This document shows, piece by piece, positions 16,212-23,968 of a stretch of 64,000 nucleotides of DNA. The stretch covers positions 186,001-250,000 of the forward strand of contig NZ_CP018192.1 of the NCBI RefSeq assembly GCF_001889525.1. Direction: 5' to 3'. The notes under the pieces were generated by a model, which was not told the origin of the DNA, did not search any database, and was given only the letters and a program-made list of their open reading frames with translations. This DNA is from Granulibacter bethesdensis (GTDB lineage Bacteria; Pseudomonadota; Alphaproteobacteria; Acetobacterales; Acetobacteraceae). Made by a program: the position numbers and the translations under genes. How positions within the stretch are numbered: position 1 is the stretch's first letter; each line of letters begins with the position of its first letter.

Positions 16212-19200
16212 TGGAGCGGTCTCCGGCAGGATCGACGAAGGCGGAGGAAACGATTTCGGCCAGATAATCTTCTCCGCGCACGGGATCGTAGACGCGGATG
16301 ATTTCCCCCGCCCTTTCAGGCCCGTTACGCAGGAGTGCCAGCGCAATCCAATGGCCAAGAGTGGGAGAATAGACGGCAGAGGTGATGGATCCCTGATCAT
16401 GGGCGGCACTGGCTTCAGCGCCGCGGGGCAGCAGATGGGCCCCGGCCCTCATTCTGATGCCGGGGTCGATCTGGAAGCCGGCATCGACCGGGCGCAGGCC
16501 GATCAGGCGCGGACGGCCGGGATCCGTCAGGGCCGGGCGCAATGCCATGGCACGACCGAGGCATTCCTTGTCGGCCATCAATCCTCCGGCGTTCAGATCA
16601 TGCAGCGTGACCTGTCCGTTTAACTCGCTGCCCGCCGGATAGGCTTTTTCCACCCGCATGATCCCCATGGCTTCGGTGCCGTAGGGGGTGATGTCGAACT
16701 CGGCCCCGGCCTCCATCAGCCGGTCTGCAATCCCGGCTGCATGACGGGCGGGGACGGCCAGTTCATAAGCCAGCTCACCGGAGAAGGAGAGGCCGAACAA
16801 CCGTACAGGCGTTCCATCCGTAAGCATGGTTTCGGCCACGCTCATGCGCGGGAATGCCTCGCGGGACAGATCGAACGCAGGGTCGATCAGACGACGCAGA
16901 ACATCGCGTGACCGTGGACCTGCAATAGCGATCTGCGCCCATTGCTCGGTGACGGAGGCAATCTGCACGTCCAGCTCTGGCCACAGACATTGATGGCAGT
17001 AGAGGAGGTGCTGGAACACCTGCCCGGCATGGGCGGTGGAAGCGCTCAGCAGATAATGATCTTCTCCGAGCCGTGCGGCGGTGCCGTCATCCAGCACGAA
17101 GCCGTCCTCGCGCAGCATCACCAGATATCCGGCGCGACCGCTGCGAATGCGTGAGAGGCGATTGACGCAGACCCGGTCGAGAAATTCGGCTGCATCTGCG
17201 CCCTGTATATCAATCTTGCCGAGCGTGGAGACATCGCAGAACCCGACCCCGTTCCGCACGGCATTGACCTCACGGGTGGCGGTGGCCAGCCAGTCGGATT
17301 CTCCCGGACGCGGGAAATATTGGGCGCGCATCCATTGCCCGACCTCGGTGAATACGCCGCCGCGTGCTTCGGCCCAGCGATGCAGCGGGGTGAGGCGCCG
17401 AGGACGGTATTGCGGTCCACGATGCGCTCCCCCCAGCGCACCGATCGAAACCGGTGTATAGGGGGGACGGAAGCCGGTGGTGCCGGTGGCGGGAATGCCG
17501 GCCCCTGTGATTCCCGCCATCAGGGCCAGCCCGTTGATATTGGCCGTTTTGCCCTGATCAGTGGCCATGCCCAGCGTGGTGTAGCGCTTCAGATGCTCGA
17601 CCGAAACAAAGCCTTCCTGATGCGCGAGCGCCACATCCTTCGCGGTAACATCGTTCTGGAAGTCGATAAAAGCCTTGCCCTTGATGCTGCGGAGGGTACC
17701 CAGCGGCTGGGCCGGATCGGCATCGAGATCATCCGTGGCCGGAAGCGCAGGGGCTGAAGGGAGCGAGAACCCACAGGATTCGGCCGCTTCCAGCCCTGCA
17801 TGCGTTCCTTCGGCAATTCCTCTGCCGAGGCTGAAACAGCCTGCAGCAGCCCCCACCACCCTCATACCGGGCGGTAATCTGTCGGTATCGGGCAGGAAGG
17901 TGCTGATCGTGCCGTCCCAGCGCGGTTTACCGCCGAGATGGGTGGTCAGATGCAGGGCCGGTGTCCAGCCGCCCGACATGGCCAGCAGATCAGCGCGTAG
18001 TGTGGCGACTCCGCTATCGGTACCCGCGACGCTGACGCTGCGTATACCGCTTGCGCCGCCATGCGCTTTTTTGATGTGTGCTCCGGCAAACAGCCTTGCA
18101 CCGGTGCGGTGGGCGATATCGCGTACGGCCTGCGAGGTTTCCGCCCGCTGGTCGACCAGGGCGGCAATGGAGAGTCCGGCTGCCGCCAGATCGGCCGCAG
18201 TGCGGGCGGCATCATCATTGTTCAGGGCGATCACGGCGCGCTGACCGGGCCGCACGGCAAAGCGATTGACATAGCTTCTGACGCTGCCTGCCAGCATCAC
18301 GCCGGGGCGGTCATTGCCGTCGAAAACCAGCGGGCGTTCGATGCTGCCGGTGGCCAGAACGCAGCGACGGGCAATGAAGCGCCACAGGCGCTGGCGTGGC
18401 AGATGATCTGGAGTCACCGGCAGATGATCGGCCACGCGTTCCAGCGCGCCGTACGTGCCGCCATCATATACTCCGAACACGGTGGTGCGGCGGAAGATGC
18501 GGGCTTCCGCGCAGGCGGCAAGTTCGGCTTCCATCGTTGCGGCCCATTGCGCGGCGGGCTGGCCGTCGATGTCGCGGCGCTCGGTCAGGGTGCGGCCGCC
18601 CAAACGATGATCCTGCTCGGCGAGAATGACGCGGGCTCCGGTCCGTGCCGCCGCGACCGCCGCTGCCAGACCGGCCGGACCGGAGCCAATCACCAGAACG
18701 TCACAGAAAGCCGTTGCTTTTTCATAGCGATCAGGATCGGCCTCGCCTGACAGCGTTCCGAGACCGGCGGCGCGGCGAATGGCGGGTTCGTACAGTTTTT
18801 CCCAGAACCCGGCAGGCCACATGAAGGTCTTGTAGTAGAACCCCGCCGTCAGAAACGGTGAGATCAACTGGTTGACCGACAGCAGATCGAAACGCAACGA
18901 CGGAAAGCGGTTCTGGCTGGTGGCGGTCAGCCCGTCGAACAACTCGATTGTCGTCGCACGGGTATTCGGTTCCTGCCTTGCGCCACTGCGCAGATGCACC
19001 AGCGCGTTCGGTTCTTCCTCGCCCGCCGAAAGAATACCGCGCGGGCGGTGATATTTGAACGAGCGCCCGACCAGTTTTACCCCGTTGGCCAGCAGGGCGG
19101 AAGCCAGCGTATCGCCCGCATGGCCGGTATAGGAGCGCCCGTCGAAATGGAAACGCAGCAGGCTGGTGCGATCGATCATGCCGCCGGAGGGCAGACGGCA

Positions 19201-19224
19201 GCTTTGGGAAAGGGGGGCGTTCAT
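16204..19224 (-). CDS. soxA: Sarcosine oxidase alpha subunit
   Basis: Large subunit (1006 residues) of the enzyme that oxidatively demethylates sarcosine to glycine, giving H2O2 and, with tetrahydrofolate, 5,10-methylene-THF. The N-terminal region has the 2Fe-2S-like fold sequence DGRSYTGHAGDTLASALLAN (no iron-sulfur centre is expected). An NAD-binding Rossmann motif DVLVIGSGPAGLAAAVAAA lies near residue 176. The C-terminal 380 residues are a GcvT/aminomethyltransferase domain where folate binds (ELNGQVTLHDLNAGGL, GYLVMLREDGFVLDDG). ATG 19224 overlaps the soxD stop (ATGA). Confidence 0.95.
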   Translation of the reverse strand: MNAPLSQSCRLPSGGMIDRTSLLRFHFDGRSYTGHAGDTLASALLANGVKLVGRSFKYHRPRGILSAGEEEPNALVHLRSGARQEPNTRATTIELFDGLTATSQNRFPSLRFDLLSVNQLISPFLTAGFYYKTFMWPAGFWEKLYEPAIRRAAGLGTLSGEADPDRYEKATAFCDVLVIGSGPAGLAAAVAAARTGARVILAEQDHRLGGRTLTERRDIDGQPAAQWAATMEAELAACAEARIFRRTTVFGVYDGGTYGALERVADHLPVTPDHLPRQRLWRFIARRCVLATGSIERPLVFDGNDRPGVMLAGSVRSYVNRFAVRPGQRAVIALNNDDAARTAADLAAAGLSIAALVDQRAETSQAVRDIAHRTGARLFAGAHIKKAHGGASGIRSVSVAGTDSGVATLRADLLAMSGGWTPALHLTTHLGGKPRWDGTISTFLPDTDRLPPGMRVVGAAAGCFSLGRGIAEGTHAGLEAAESCGFSLPSAPALPATDDLDADPAQPLGTLRSIKGKAFIDFQNDVTAKDVALAHQEGFVSVEHLKRYTTLGMATDQGKTANINGLALMAGITGAGIPATGTTGFRPPYTPVSIGALGGAHRGPQYRPRRLTPLHRWAEARGGVFTEVGQWMRAQYFPRPGESDWLATATREVNAVRNGVGFCDVSTLGKIDIQGADAAEFLDRVCVNRLSRIRSGRAGYLVMLREDGFVLDDGTAARLGEDHYLLSASTAHAGQVFQHLLYCHQCLWPELDVQIASVTEQWAQIAIAGPRSRDVLRRLIDPAFDLSREAFPRMSVAETMLTDGTPVRLFGLSFSGELAYELAVPARHAAGIADRLMEAGAEFDITPYGTEAMGIMRVEKAYPAGSELNGQVTLHDLNAGGLMADKECLGRAMALRPALTDPGRPRLIGLRPVDAGFQIDPGIRMRAGAHLLPRGAEASAAHDQGSITSAVYSPTLGHWIALALLRNGPERAGEIIRVYDPVRGEDYLAEIVSSAFVDPAGDRSNV

Positions 19225-19502
19225 CGTACCTCTCCCGTTGCAGAGGCGGACGGATCGCGGGCCAGTATGACGCTGAGGATGCTGTGGTCGCGCGTATCAC
19301 GCCTGACGCGCAGCCAGTTCTGACAACCGGCGGCATGGAACCAGTATTCCTCATGCCCCCCTGCCGGATTGTCGCGCAGATAGGTGTAGTCCGCCCATGC
19401 CTCCGTTCTGGCCGAGGCCGCCGGAAGGGTGCGGGTGGCATCGCCACGATACAGGAATTCCTCCAGGCCGCGCGGGCCGCAACAGGGACAGGCGATGCGC
19501 AT
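19221..19502 (-). CDS. soxD: Sarcosine oxidase delta subunit
   Basis: A 93-residue zinc-binding subunit. The N-terminal MRIACPCCGPRGLEEF carries the first zinc Cys pair; the YRGD, EEYWFHAAGCQNWL and VRRDTRDH motifs are characteristic, with the later Cys and His completing the site. It lies 60 bases after soxB and overlaps the soxA start. Confidence 0.93.
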   Translation of the reverse strand: MRIACPCCGPRGLEEFLYRGDATRTLPAASARTEAWADYTYLRDNPAGGHEEYWFHAAGCQNWLRVRRDTRDHSILSVILARDPSASATGEVR

Positions 19503-19562
19503 ATCCTGGTCCTTTTCAGTGTCGTTGATCTTCGTTCAAATCAAGCCGGTTCGGAAATCGTG

Positions 19563-20822
19563 TCAGTGCAGGTTGGGCTGTGCGCCCATGCCTTTTTCAT
19601 CAATCACATGACCGGTGGCGAAACGGTCCAGACGATAGGCTCTGGCAACCTCATGCGGCGTGCCGGTGGCAACCAGATGGGCCAGACACAGCCCTGCCGC
19701 GGGAACCGCCTTGAAGCCGCCGTAACACCAGCCTGCATTCAGATACAGCCCGTCAACCGGAGTACGGTCGATGATCGGGCTGCCATCCATCGACATGTCC
19801 ATCAGCCCGGCCCAGTGCCGCAGCAATCTGGCCCGGCCAATGGCGGGCATCAGCGCGACGCCGCCTTCACACACATCCTCGATGGTCGGCAGATTGCCGC
19901 GCTGGGCGTAGGAGTTGTAGCCGTCAATATCGCCGCCAAACACAAGGCCGCCTTTATCCGACTGGCTGATATAGAAATGCCCCGCGCCGAAGGTGATGAC
20001 GCCGGGAATGACCGGTTTCAAACCTTCACTGACGAAAGCCTGCAACACATGGCTTTCGATCGGTAACCGCATACCCGCCATGGCCGCGACCTTGCTGGAA
20101 GAGCCGGCCACTGACAGCGCCACCGTTTTCGCACCGATAAAGCCCCGTTTCGTGTCGACCCCGAGAATACGGCCATGTTCGATTTTCAGCCCGGTGACTT
20201 CACAGTTCTGGATAATGTCTACACCCAGACGGTCTGCGGCGCGGGCATAGCCCCATGCCACCGCATCATGCCGTACCGTGCCGCCGCGTCTGTGCAGAAG
20301 ACCGCCCTTGATGGGAAAGCGTGCGTGATCAAAGTTCAGGAATGGATACATTGCACGCACTGCCTCGCGGTCCAGCAGCTCTGCATCCACCCCGTGCAGT
20401 CGCATGGCGTTTCCGCGCCGCGCATAGGCGTCGCGCTGGCCATCGGAATGGATCAGGTTCAGCACACCGCGCTGGCTGACCATGGCGTTGTAGTTGATGT
20501 CCTGTTCCAGAGTCTCCCACAGTTTCATGGACAGTTCGTAGAACGGGATATTGCCCGGCAGCCCGTAATTGGAACGAATAATGGTGGTGTTACGACCGAC
20601 ATTGCCGCCGCCGATCCAGCCTTTTTCCAGCACGGCGACGTTGCGGATGCCGTAACGACTGGCAAGATAATAGGCTGTGGCCAATCCATGTCCGCCGCCA
20701 CCCACGATCACGACATCATAGGATGGGGCGGGCGCGGCATCACGCCAAGCGGGTTTCCACCCTTTATGGCCACGCAGCGCCTGTGAGATGACGGACAGAA
20801 TGGAATAGCGGTCTGACAACAC
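19563..20822 (-). CDS. soxB: Sarcosine oxidase beta subunit
   Basis: Flavoprotein subunit (419 residues) that binds non-covalent FAD and covalent FMN and carries the sarcosine-oxidising site. The FAD motif DVVIVGGGGHGLATAYYLAS lies near residue 36, and the conserved start YSILSVISQALRGHKGWKPAWRD precedes it. The start is taken as GTG 20822 because GGAGAAG ends 7 bases before it and the next residues match family N-termini. The frame stays open to 20942, but that would run across the divergent regulatory region into lysR. This is the first gene of soxBDAG. Confidence 0.92.
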   Translation of the reverse strand: MLSDRYSILSVISQALRGHKGWKPAWRDAAPAPSYDVVIVGGGGHGLATAYYLASRYGIRNVAVLEKGWIGGGNVGRNTTIIRSNYGLPGNIPFYELSMKLWETLEQDINYNAMVSQRGVLNLIHSDGQRDAYARRGNAMRLHGVDAELLDREAVRAMYPFLNFDHARFPIKGGLLHRRGGTVRHDAVAWGYARAADRLGVDIIQNCEVTGLKIEHGRILGVDTKRGFIGAKTVALSVAGSSSKVAAMAGMRLPIESHVLQAFVSEGLKPVIPGVITFGAGHFYISQSDKGGLVFGGDIDGYNSYAQRGNLPTIEDVCEGGVALMPAIGRARLLRHWAGLMDMSMDGSPIIDRTPVDGLYLNAGWCYGGFKAVPAAGLCLAHLVATGTPHEVARAYRLDRFATGHVIDEKGMGAQPNLH

Positions 20823-20891
20823 GGCAATGCTTCTCCGGCGGGCGCATGGGGCGCATGCGGGAAAACGTAGCGGTGGAGGCGATGGGACAGG

Positions 20892-20910
20892 GTATAATTT
20901 TTTCTTATAC
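20892..20910. promoter_or_regulatory. LysR-type operator dyad between soxB and its regulator
   Basis: GTATAA-N7-TTATAC is a perfect 6-bp dyad of the T-N11-A kind used by LysR-type regulators, 24 bases before the regulator start and 70 bases before soxB. The plus-strand TATAAT inside it is also a perfect -10 hexamer, so binding could repress the regulator's own gene while activating sox. Confidence 0.6.
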
Positions 20911-20933
20911 TCCTGCCTCTGAGGAGATCGCCC

Positions 20934-21965
20934 ATGTTGCACAGTCCCGGACTGCCATTTGACCTGCGCCTGCTAGAGATTTTTCTGGCGGTCTGCGATG
21001 CAGGCGGCATGGCTGGTGCGGCGCGCAGGCTGGGCTTGTCGCAACCGGCTGTCTCGCAGGCCATTGCCGAGATCGAGAAACGCACCGGTGTTGCGTTGCT
21101 GGATCGTGGTGTCAGACCGCTTTCACCCACGCCGGCAGGGGTGCTGTTGCGGCAGCGCGGCGCGGCATTGCTGGAGGAGGCGCGGCAGATTGCCCCGCTG
21201 CTGCGTCAGGTTCGTCAGCGGCGTCTGGCGCTGCTGCGGATCGGGATGGTCGATTCCCTGTCCCGCGCCGTGCTGGGGCCTCTGGCGCAACAGTTGGAGA
21301 CGATGGCTGATCAGGTCATGTTTTTGTCCGGCCTGACCGCCAGCCATGCCAGTGCATTGCTGACGCGGCATCTGGATATCTGCCTCGGCACGGATGCGTT
21401 GCAGGATCTGGACGGGTTGGAACGCTGGAATCTGTTCGACGAGCCTTATATCCTGGCGCTTCCATCCGGGGTTGATCTGCCGGGGGGATTATCCGCTGCT
21501 GCCTCTCTGACCGCGTTGTCTGAGCGACTGCCGCTGGCCCGGTATAGTGCCCGCTCCCGCACGGGGATCGACATAGAGCGGCATCTGCGCCGTTTGCAAC
21601 TGGATCTGCCACGTCATCAGGAATTCGATACGCCTTATGGCGTTATGGCAATGGTGGAGCAGGGGATTGCCTGGGGAATGACCACGCCGCTCTGTATCTA
21701 TGAGGCACGTACGGATTTGAACCGCATACGCTGCCTGCCTTTGCCGGGACCATCCCTGCGGCGTCAGTTGACCCTGGTCGCGCGGCGAAGGGAGCTTGGA
21801 ACAGTGCCGCGTTCCCTGGCACAGGGGGTGCGCAAGGCGCTGGAGGCTGAGGCCATGCCGTGGCTGCGCCGTTCTATGGGCTGGGTTTGTGAAGGAAAAA
21901 CGGAGCTGCTGCCACCCTTATCATCCATGACCGGCCCCAATGCCGATCACGGGATGGGTGATTGA
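20934..21965 (+). CDS. LysR-family transcriptional regulator, probably of the sox operon
   Basis: A 343-residue regulator with an N-terminal winged helix-turn-helix (LRLLEIFLAVCDAGGMAGAA, RLGLSQPAVSQAIAEIEKR) and a C-terminal periplasmic-binding-like effector domain. ATG 20934 follows a strong GAGGAG site. Divergent orientation to soxB with a dyad between them suggests control of sarcosine use, but the effector is unknown. The C-terminal 40 residues are a little longer than typical. Confidence 0.88.
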   Translation: MLHSPGLPFDLRLLEIFLAVCDAGGMAGAARRLGLSQPAVSQAIAEIEKRTGVALLDRGVRPLSPTPAGVLLRQRGAALLEEARQIAPLLRQVRQRRLALLRIGMVDSLSRAVLGPLAQQLETMADQVMFLSGLTASHASALLTRHLDICLGTDALQDLDGLERWNLFDEPYILALPSGVDLPGGLSAAASLTALSERLPLARYSARSRTGIDIERHLRRLQLDLPRHQEFDTPYGVMAMVEQGIAWGMTTPLCIYEARTDLNRIRCLPLPGPSLRRQLTLVARRRELGTVPRSLAQGVRKALEAEAMPWLRRSMGWVCEGKTELLPPLSSMTGPNADHGMGD

Positions 21966-22049
21966 GACATATCAATGCCGGAACGATCAGAATCGGCAAT
22001 GCCACGCCAGAGTATATCCCCGTGCCTGATCTATCGAAAGGCGAAGCCG

Positions 22050-22226
22050 ATGTCGTTCCGTTTCACGAAGATCCTGTCTGCCGCATTTCTGATGAGTGCT
22101 CCGGCAGCTGCGTTTGCAGCCCCTTTGACCACCGCGCCTGTGTCCGTAGGGCAGCGGTTCCGGGACCAGCCTCTTCTGATTGCGACTCAGTATCCGTTAT
22201 CGATCATTCCCGATTATAAACGATGA
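22050..22226 (+). CDS. Small exported protein, unknown
   Basis: A 58-residue product with a clear signal peptide (MSFRFTKILSAAFLMSAPAA, cleavage after AFA) leaving about 35 residues (APLTTAPVSVGQRFRDQP and a C-terminal IIPDYKR). AAAGG lies 8 bases before ATG 22050. The last 23 bases overlap the 3' end of the convergent cupin-type regulator gene. I do not recognise a family; the start and even the gene status are uncertain, though the signal peptide argues for a real product. Confidence 0.5.
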   Translation: MSFRFTKILSAAFLMSAPAAAFAAPLTTAPVSVGQRFRDQPLLIATQYPLSIIPDYKR

Positions 22227-22881
22227 TCGACAGGAATTGGGCTGGCAGTTCTGTCAGCTCCTCCGGTCCATGCAGTGCTGCCGAATCAAAAGACAGCATA
22301 TCACCGGGATTCAAAGTATAAAGCCCATCCCCGTGGCGGTAGCGAATGCTGCCCGACAACATATAAATCAGTTCTGTTCCCTTGTGCTGAAACTGCGTGT
22401 AGGGGGCGGCATCCTTGCTGAGGGTGATCAGATATGGCTCCACGGCCAGACCGGAGCCCAGAGAATGCCCCAGCAGCTCGTATTTATGCCCTGCTTTGGT
22501 GCCGCGCCGTTCAATGCTCAGGCCCATACCGGCTGGAACATAACTACAATCGCGTCGTTCATCGAAATCGCTGAAGAAGCTTGAGATTGGTGTATTCAAA
22601 GCGCGGGACAATGCCTGAAGCGTGGCCAGTGACGGAGATGTAGAGCCGTTTTCGATTTTCGAGAGCATTCCGGCTGATAAATCCGCTTCCGCCGCCAGAT
22701 CGGCCGCCGTAATGCCAAGACGCTGGCGCAGGCGGCGCACTTTCGCGCCAATAGCGGCCTCCAGCGAAGCAGGAGGCGCCTCCGTTCTGACAGGGGGGGC
22801 ATTGGAGCCGGTAATCAAAGGCACATCGACAGATGCAGGAGGCTGCCTGTCAGATGTCTGGGAGGTAACTTTTTTGTTCAT
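22204..22881 (-). CDS. XRE-family regulator with C-terminal cupin domain
   Basis: A 225-residue regulator. The helix-turn-helix spans about residues 45-100 (GAKVRRLRQRLGITAADLAA, LSAGMLSKIENGSTSPSLAT), and a cupin_2 domain follows (QFQHKGTELIYMLSGSIRYR, YTLNPGDMLSFDSAALHGPE). This PuuR/SutR-like architecture usually senses a small ligand in the cupin barrel, often in amino acid or amine metabolism. The N-terminal 40 residues are Pro/Ala-rich and disordered-looking. The gene reads away from a 299-base AT-rich spacer; its target is not evident. Confidence 0.88.
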   Translation of the reverse strand: MNKKVTSQTSDRQPPASVDVPLITGSNAPPVRTEAPPASLEAAIGAKVRRLRQRLGITAADLAAEADLSAGMLSKIENGSTSPSLATLQALSRALNTPISSFFSDFDERRDCSYVPAGMGLSIERRGTKAGHKYELLGHSLGSGLAVEPYLITLSKDAAPYTQFQHKGTELIYMLSGSIRYRHGDGLYTLNPGDMLSFDSAALHGPEELTELPAQFLSIIVYNRE

Positions 22882-23180
22882 GCTACAGAGAAAATCCTTT
22901 TAAGCAGAATATAGAACCATATTCTGATGGGCCGTAAAGAAATTTGATATTGTACTAAAATATAATGTACAAAAACGATCATCAGAAAAATAGCAAATAA
23001 AAAATAATCTAATTTTTCTAGTGTTGTAATACCTCTTTTTTAATAAAGATTTTTTATATAAAACTTCCATAATTTGATACTTTTTCAAGAAATGTTTTTT
23101 ATTGGAACTAGCAAATTTCTCTTGATGAAGATTTTTTATAATGCACTATACTGAGTTTGATTTAAAAACAGGGATCAGTG
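22882..23180. other. AT-rich noncoding spacer
   Basis: Roughly 300 bases of strikingly AT-rich sequence (long A/T runs, e.g. around 22965-23110) in an otherwise GC-rich window. No ORF of note is seen. It separates the divergent cupin-type regulator and the small lipoprotein gene, and probably contains both promoters; no specific operator could be identified. Confidence 0.6.
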
Positions 23181-23582
23181 ATGTCTTGCAAAAATTTTGT
23201 GGCCCGTGTTCTGCCGATGGTTGCCATTCTGTTTGCTGCTACAGGATGCGGCCAGAACGTGACCCAGAAGGAAAACAAGCTGGCAGCGGCCGGTTTCGTT
23301 CCTCATCTGCCTGATACCCCTGCGAGACTTGCCTCCATGAAAACCTTGCCGCCCCATAAATTTATCCGGCAGGTACGCAATGGTCAGATGCTGTATGTCT
23401 ATTCCGATCCGACCCTATGCGGCTGTGTGTATGTCGGTGACCAGAAGGCTTACAGCAACTATCGGCATGAAGTGTTTGAGCAGCATCTTGCGGATGAGCA
23501 GCAGGCAACAGCATCGATGGATCAGGATTACGCCATGGAATGGTCTGCATGGGGGCCGTGGTCACCCTTTTATTATTACTGA
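23181..23582 (+). CDS. Small lipoprotein, unknown function
   Basis: A 133-residue protein with a lipoprotein signal (NFVARVLPMVAILFAATGC, lipidated Cys near residue 23). The mature domain contains ARLASMKTLPPHKFIRQVRN, YVYSDPTLCGCVYVGDQKAY and an aromatic C-terminus WSPFYYY. The CGC pair and Tyr-rich tail look like a conserved small envelope protein, but I cannot name the family. ATG 23181 is chosen; a GTG immediately before it is in frame. The gene lies downstream of the AT-rich spacer and upstream of a 24-base palindrome. Confidence 0.65.
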   Translation: MSCKNFVARVLPMVAILFAATGCGQNVTQKENKLAAAGFVPHLPDTPARLASMKTLPPHKFIRQVRNGQMLYVYSDPTLCGCVYVGDQKAYSNYRHEVFEQHLADEQQATASMDQDYAMEWSAWGPWSPFYYY

Positions 23583-23624
23583 AAATCCGTATCAAAAAAT
23601 TTTTATCCTGATGAACAACTATCC

Positions 23625-23648
23625 CCGGAGCGGGTCGACCCGCTCCGG
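23625..23648. terminator. Perfect 24-base palindrome, probable terminator
   Basis: CCGGAGCGGGTCGACCCGCT followed by CCGG is a perfect palindrome that forms a strong hairpin 42 bases after the lipoprotein stop. A T-rich stretch (ATTTCTTTT) follows 18 bases later, not immediately, so termination may be imperfect. A protein-binding dyad is an alternative. Confidence 0.5.
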
Positions 23649-23687
23649 AGAGTCTGCATAACAATATTTCTTTTGCAAAACAGGCTC

Positions 23688-23717
23688 TTGTTTCGGTGCC
23701 TATGAGATTCCTATACC
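23688..23717 (+). promoter_or_regulatory. Candidate promoter of the kdp operon
   Basis: TTGTTT (23688-23693), an 18-base spacer and TATACC (23712-23717) lie about 70 bases before the first kdp reading frame. No clear KdpE site was recognised. The call is tentative. Confidence 0.3.
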
Positions 23718-23788
23718 GCCAGTAGGTTTCTTCCTCTCTCATTCCTATCCCGGTCGCGCGATAAACCTGATCTGCAGAGGAGTTTGAA

Positions 23789-23872
23789 ATGCTCGACGGA
23801 TTTTATGTCGGCCTTGGACTGGTGGGTTTTATCGTCTGTATCGGCTTCGTGATGGCATGCGCGAGGATATGA
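23789..23872 (+). CDS. 27-residue membrane peptide heading the kdp operon
   Basis: A short frame (MLDGFYVGLGLVGFIVCIGF, then VMACARI) with an excellent ribosome site GAGGAG 7 bases before ATG 23789. It is one hydrophobic helix with a short polar tail, and its stop is 3 bases before the kdpF start. It is not KdpF: that gene, ending RPERF, follows. From memory, similar tiny proteins with a C-terminal Ala-Cys-x-Arg-type ending occur upstream of kdpF in other bacteria without a name; this needs a search. It could be an accessory KdpFABC subunit or a leader peptide. Confidence 0.65.
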   Translation: MLDGFYVGLGLVGFIVCIGFVMACARI

Positions 23873-23875
23873 GTC

Positions 23876-23965
23876 ATGACCTTTGATTTTGTTCTGGCAG
23901 GTGGTGTGACTATTTTTTTGCTGGTCTATGTTGCCGCCGTTCTGATCCGGCCGGAAAGGTTCTGA
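23876..23965 (+). CDS. kdpF: Potassium-transporting ATPase KdpF
   Basis: A 29-residue single-helix subunit that stabilises the KdpFABC complex. The sequence begins MTFDFVLAGGVTIFLLVYVA and ends in the typical LIRPERF. It sits 3 bases after the upstream peptide and 3 bases before kdpA, as expected for this operon. Confidence 0.88.
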   Translation: MTFDFVLAGGVTIFLLVYVAAVLIRPERF

Positions 23966-23968
23966 ACC

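Noticed and set aside
16212-16409. 66-residue extension of soxG
   Set aside because: It lies entirely within soxA in another frame and has no family similarity.
20823-20942. 40-residue extension of soxB
   Set aside because: It would cross the LysR-type dyad and overlap lysR; GTG 20822 with GGAGAAG fits better.
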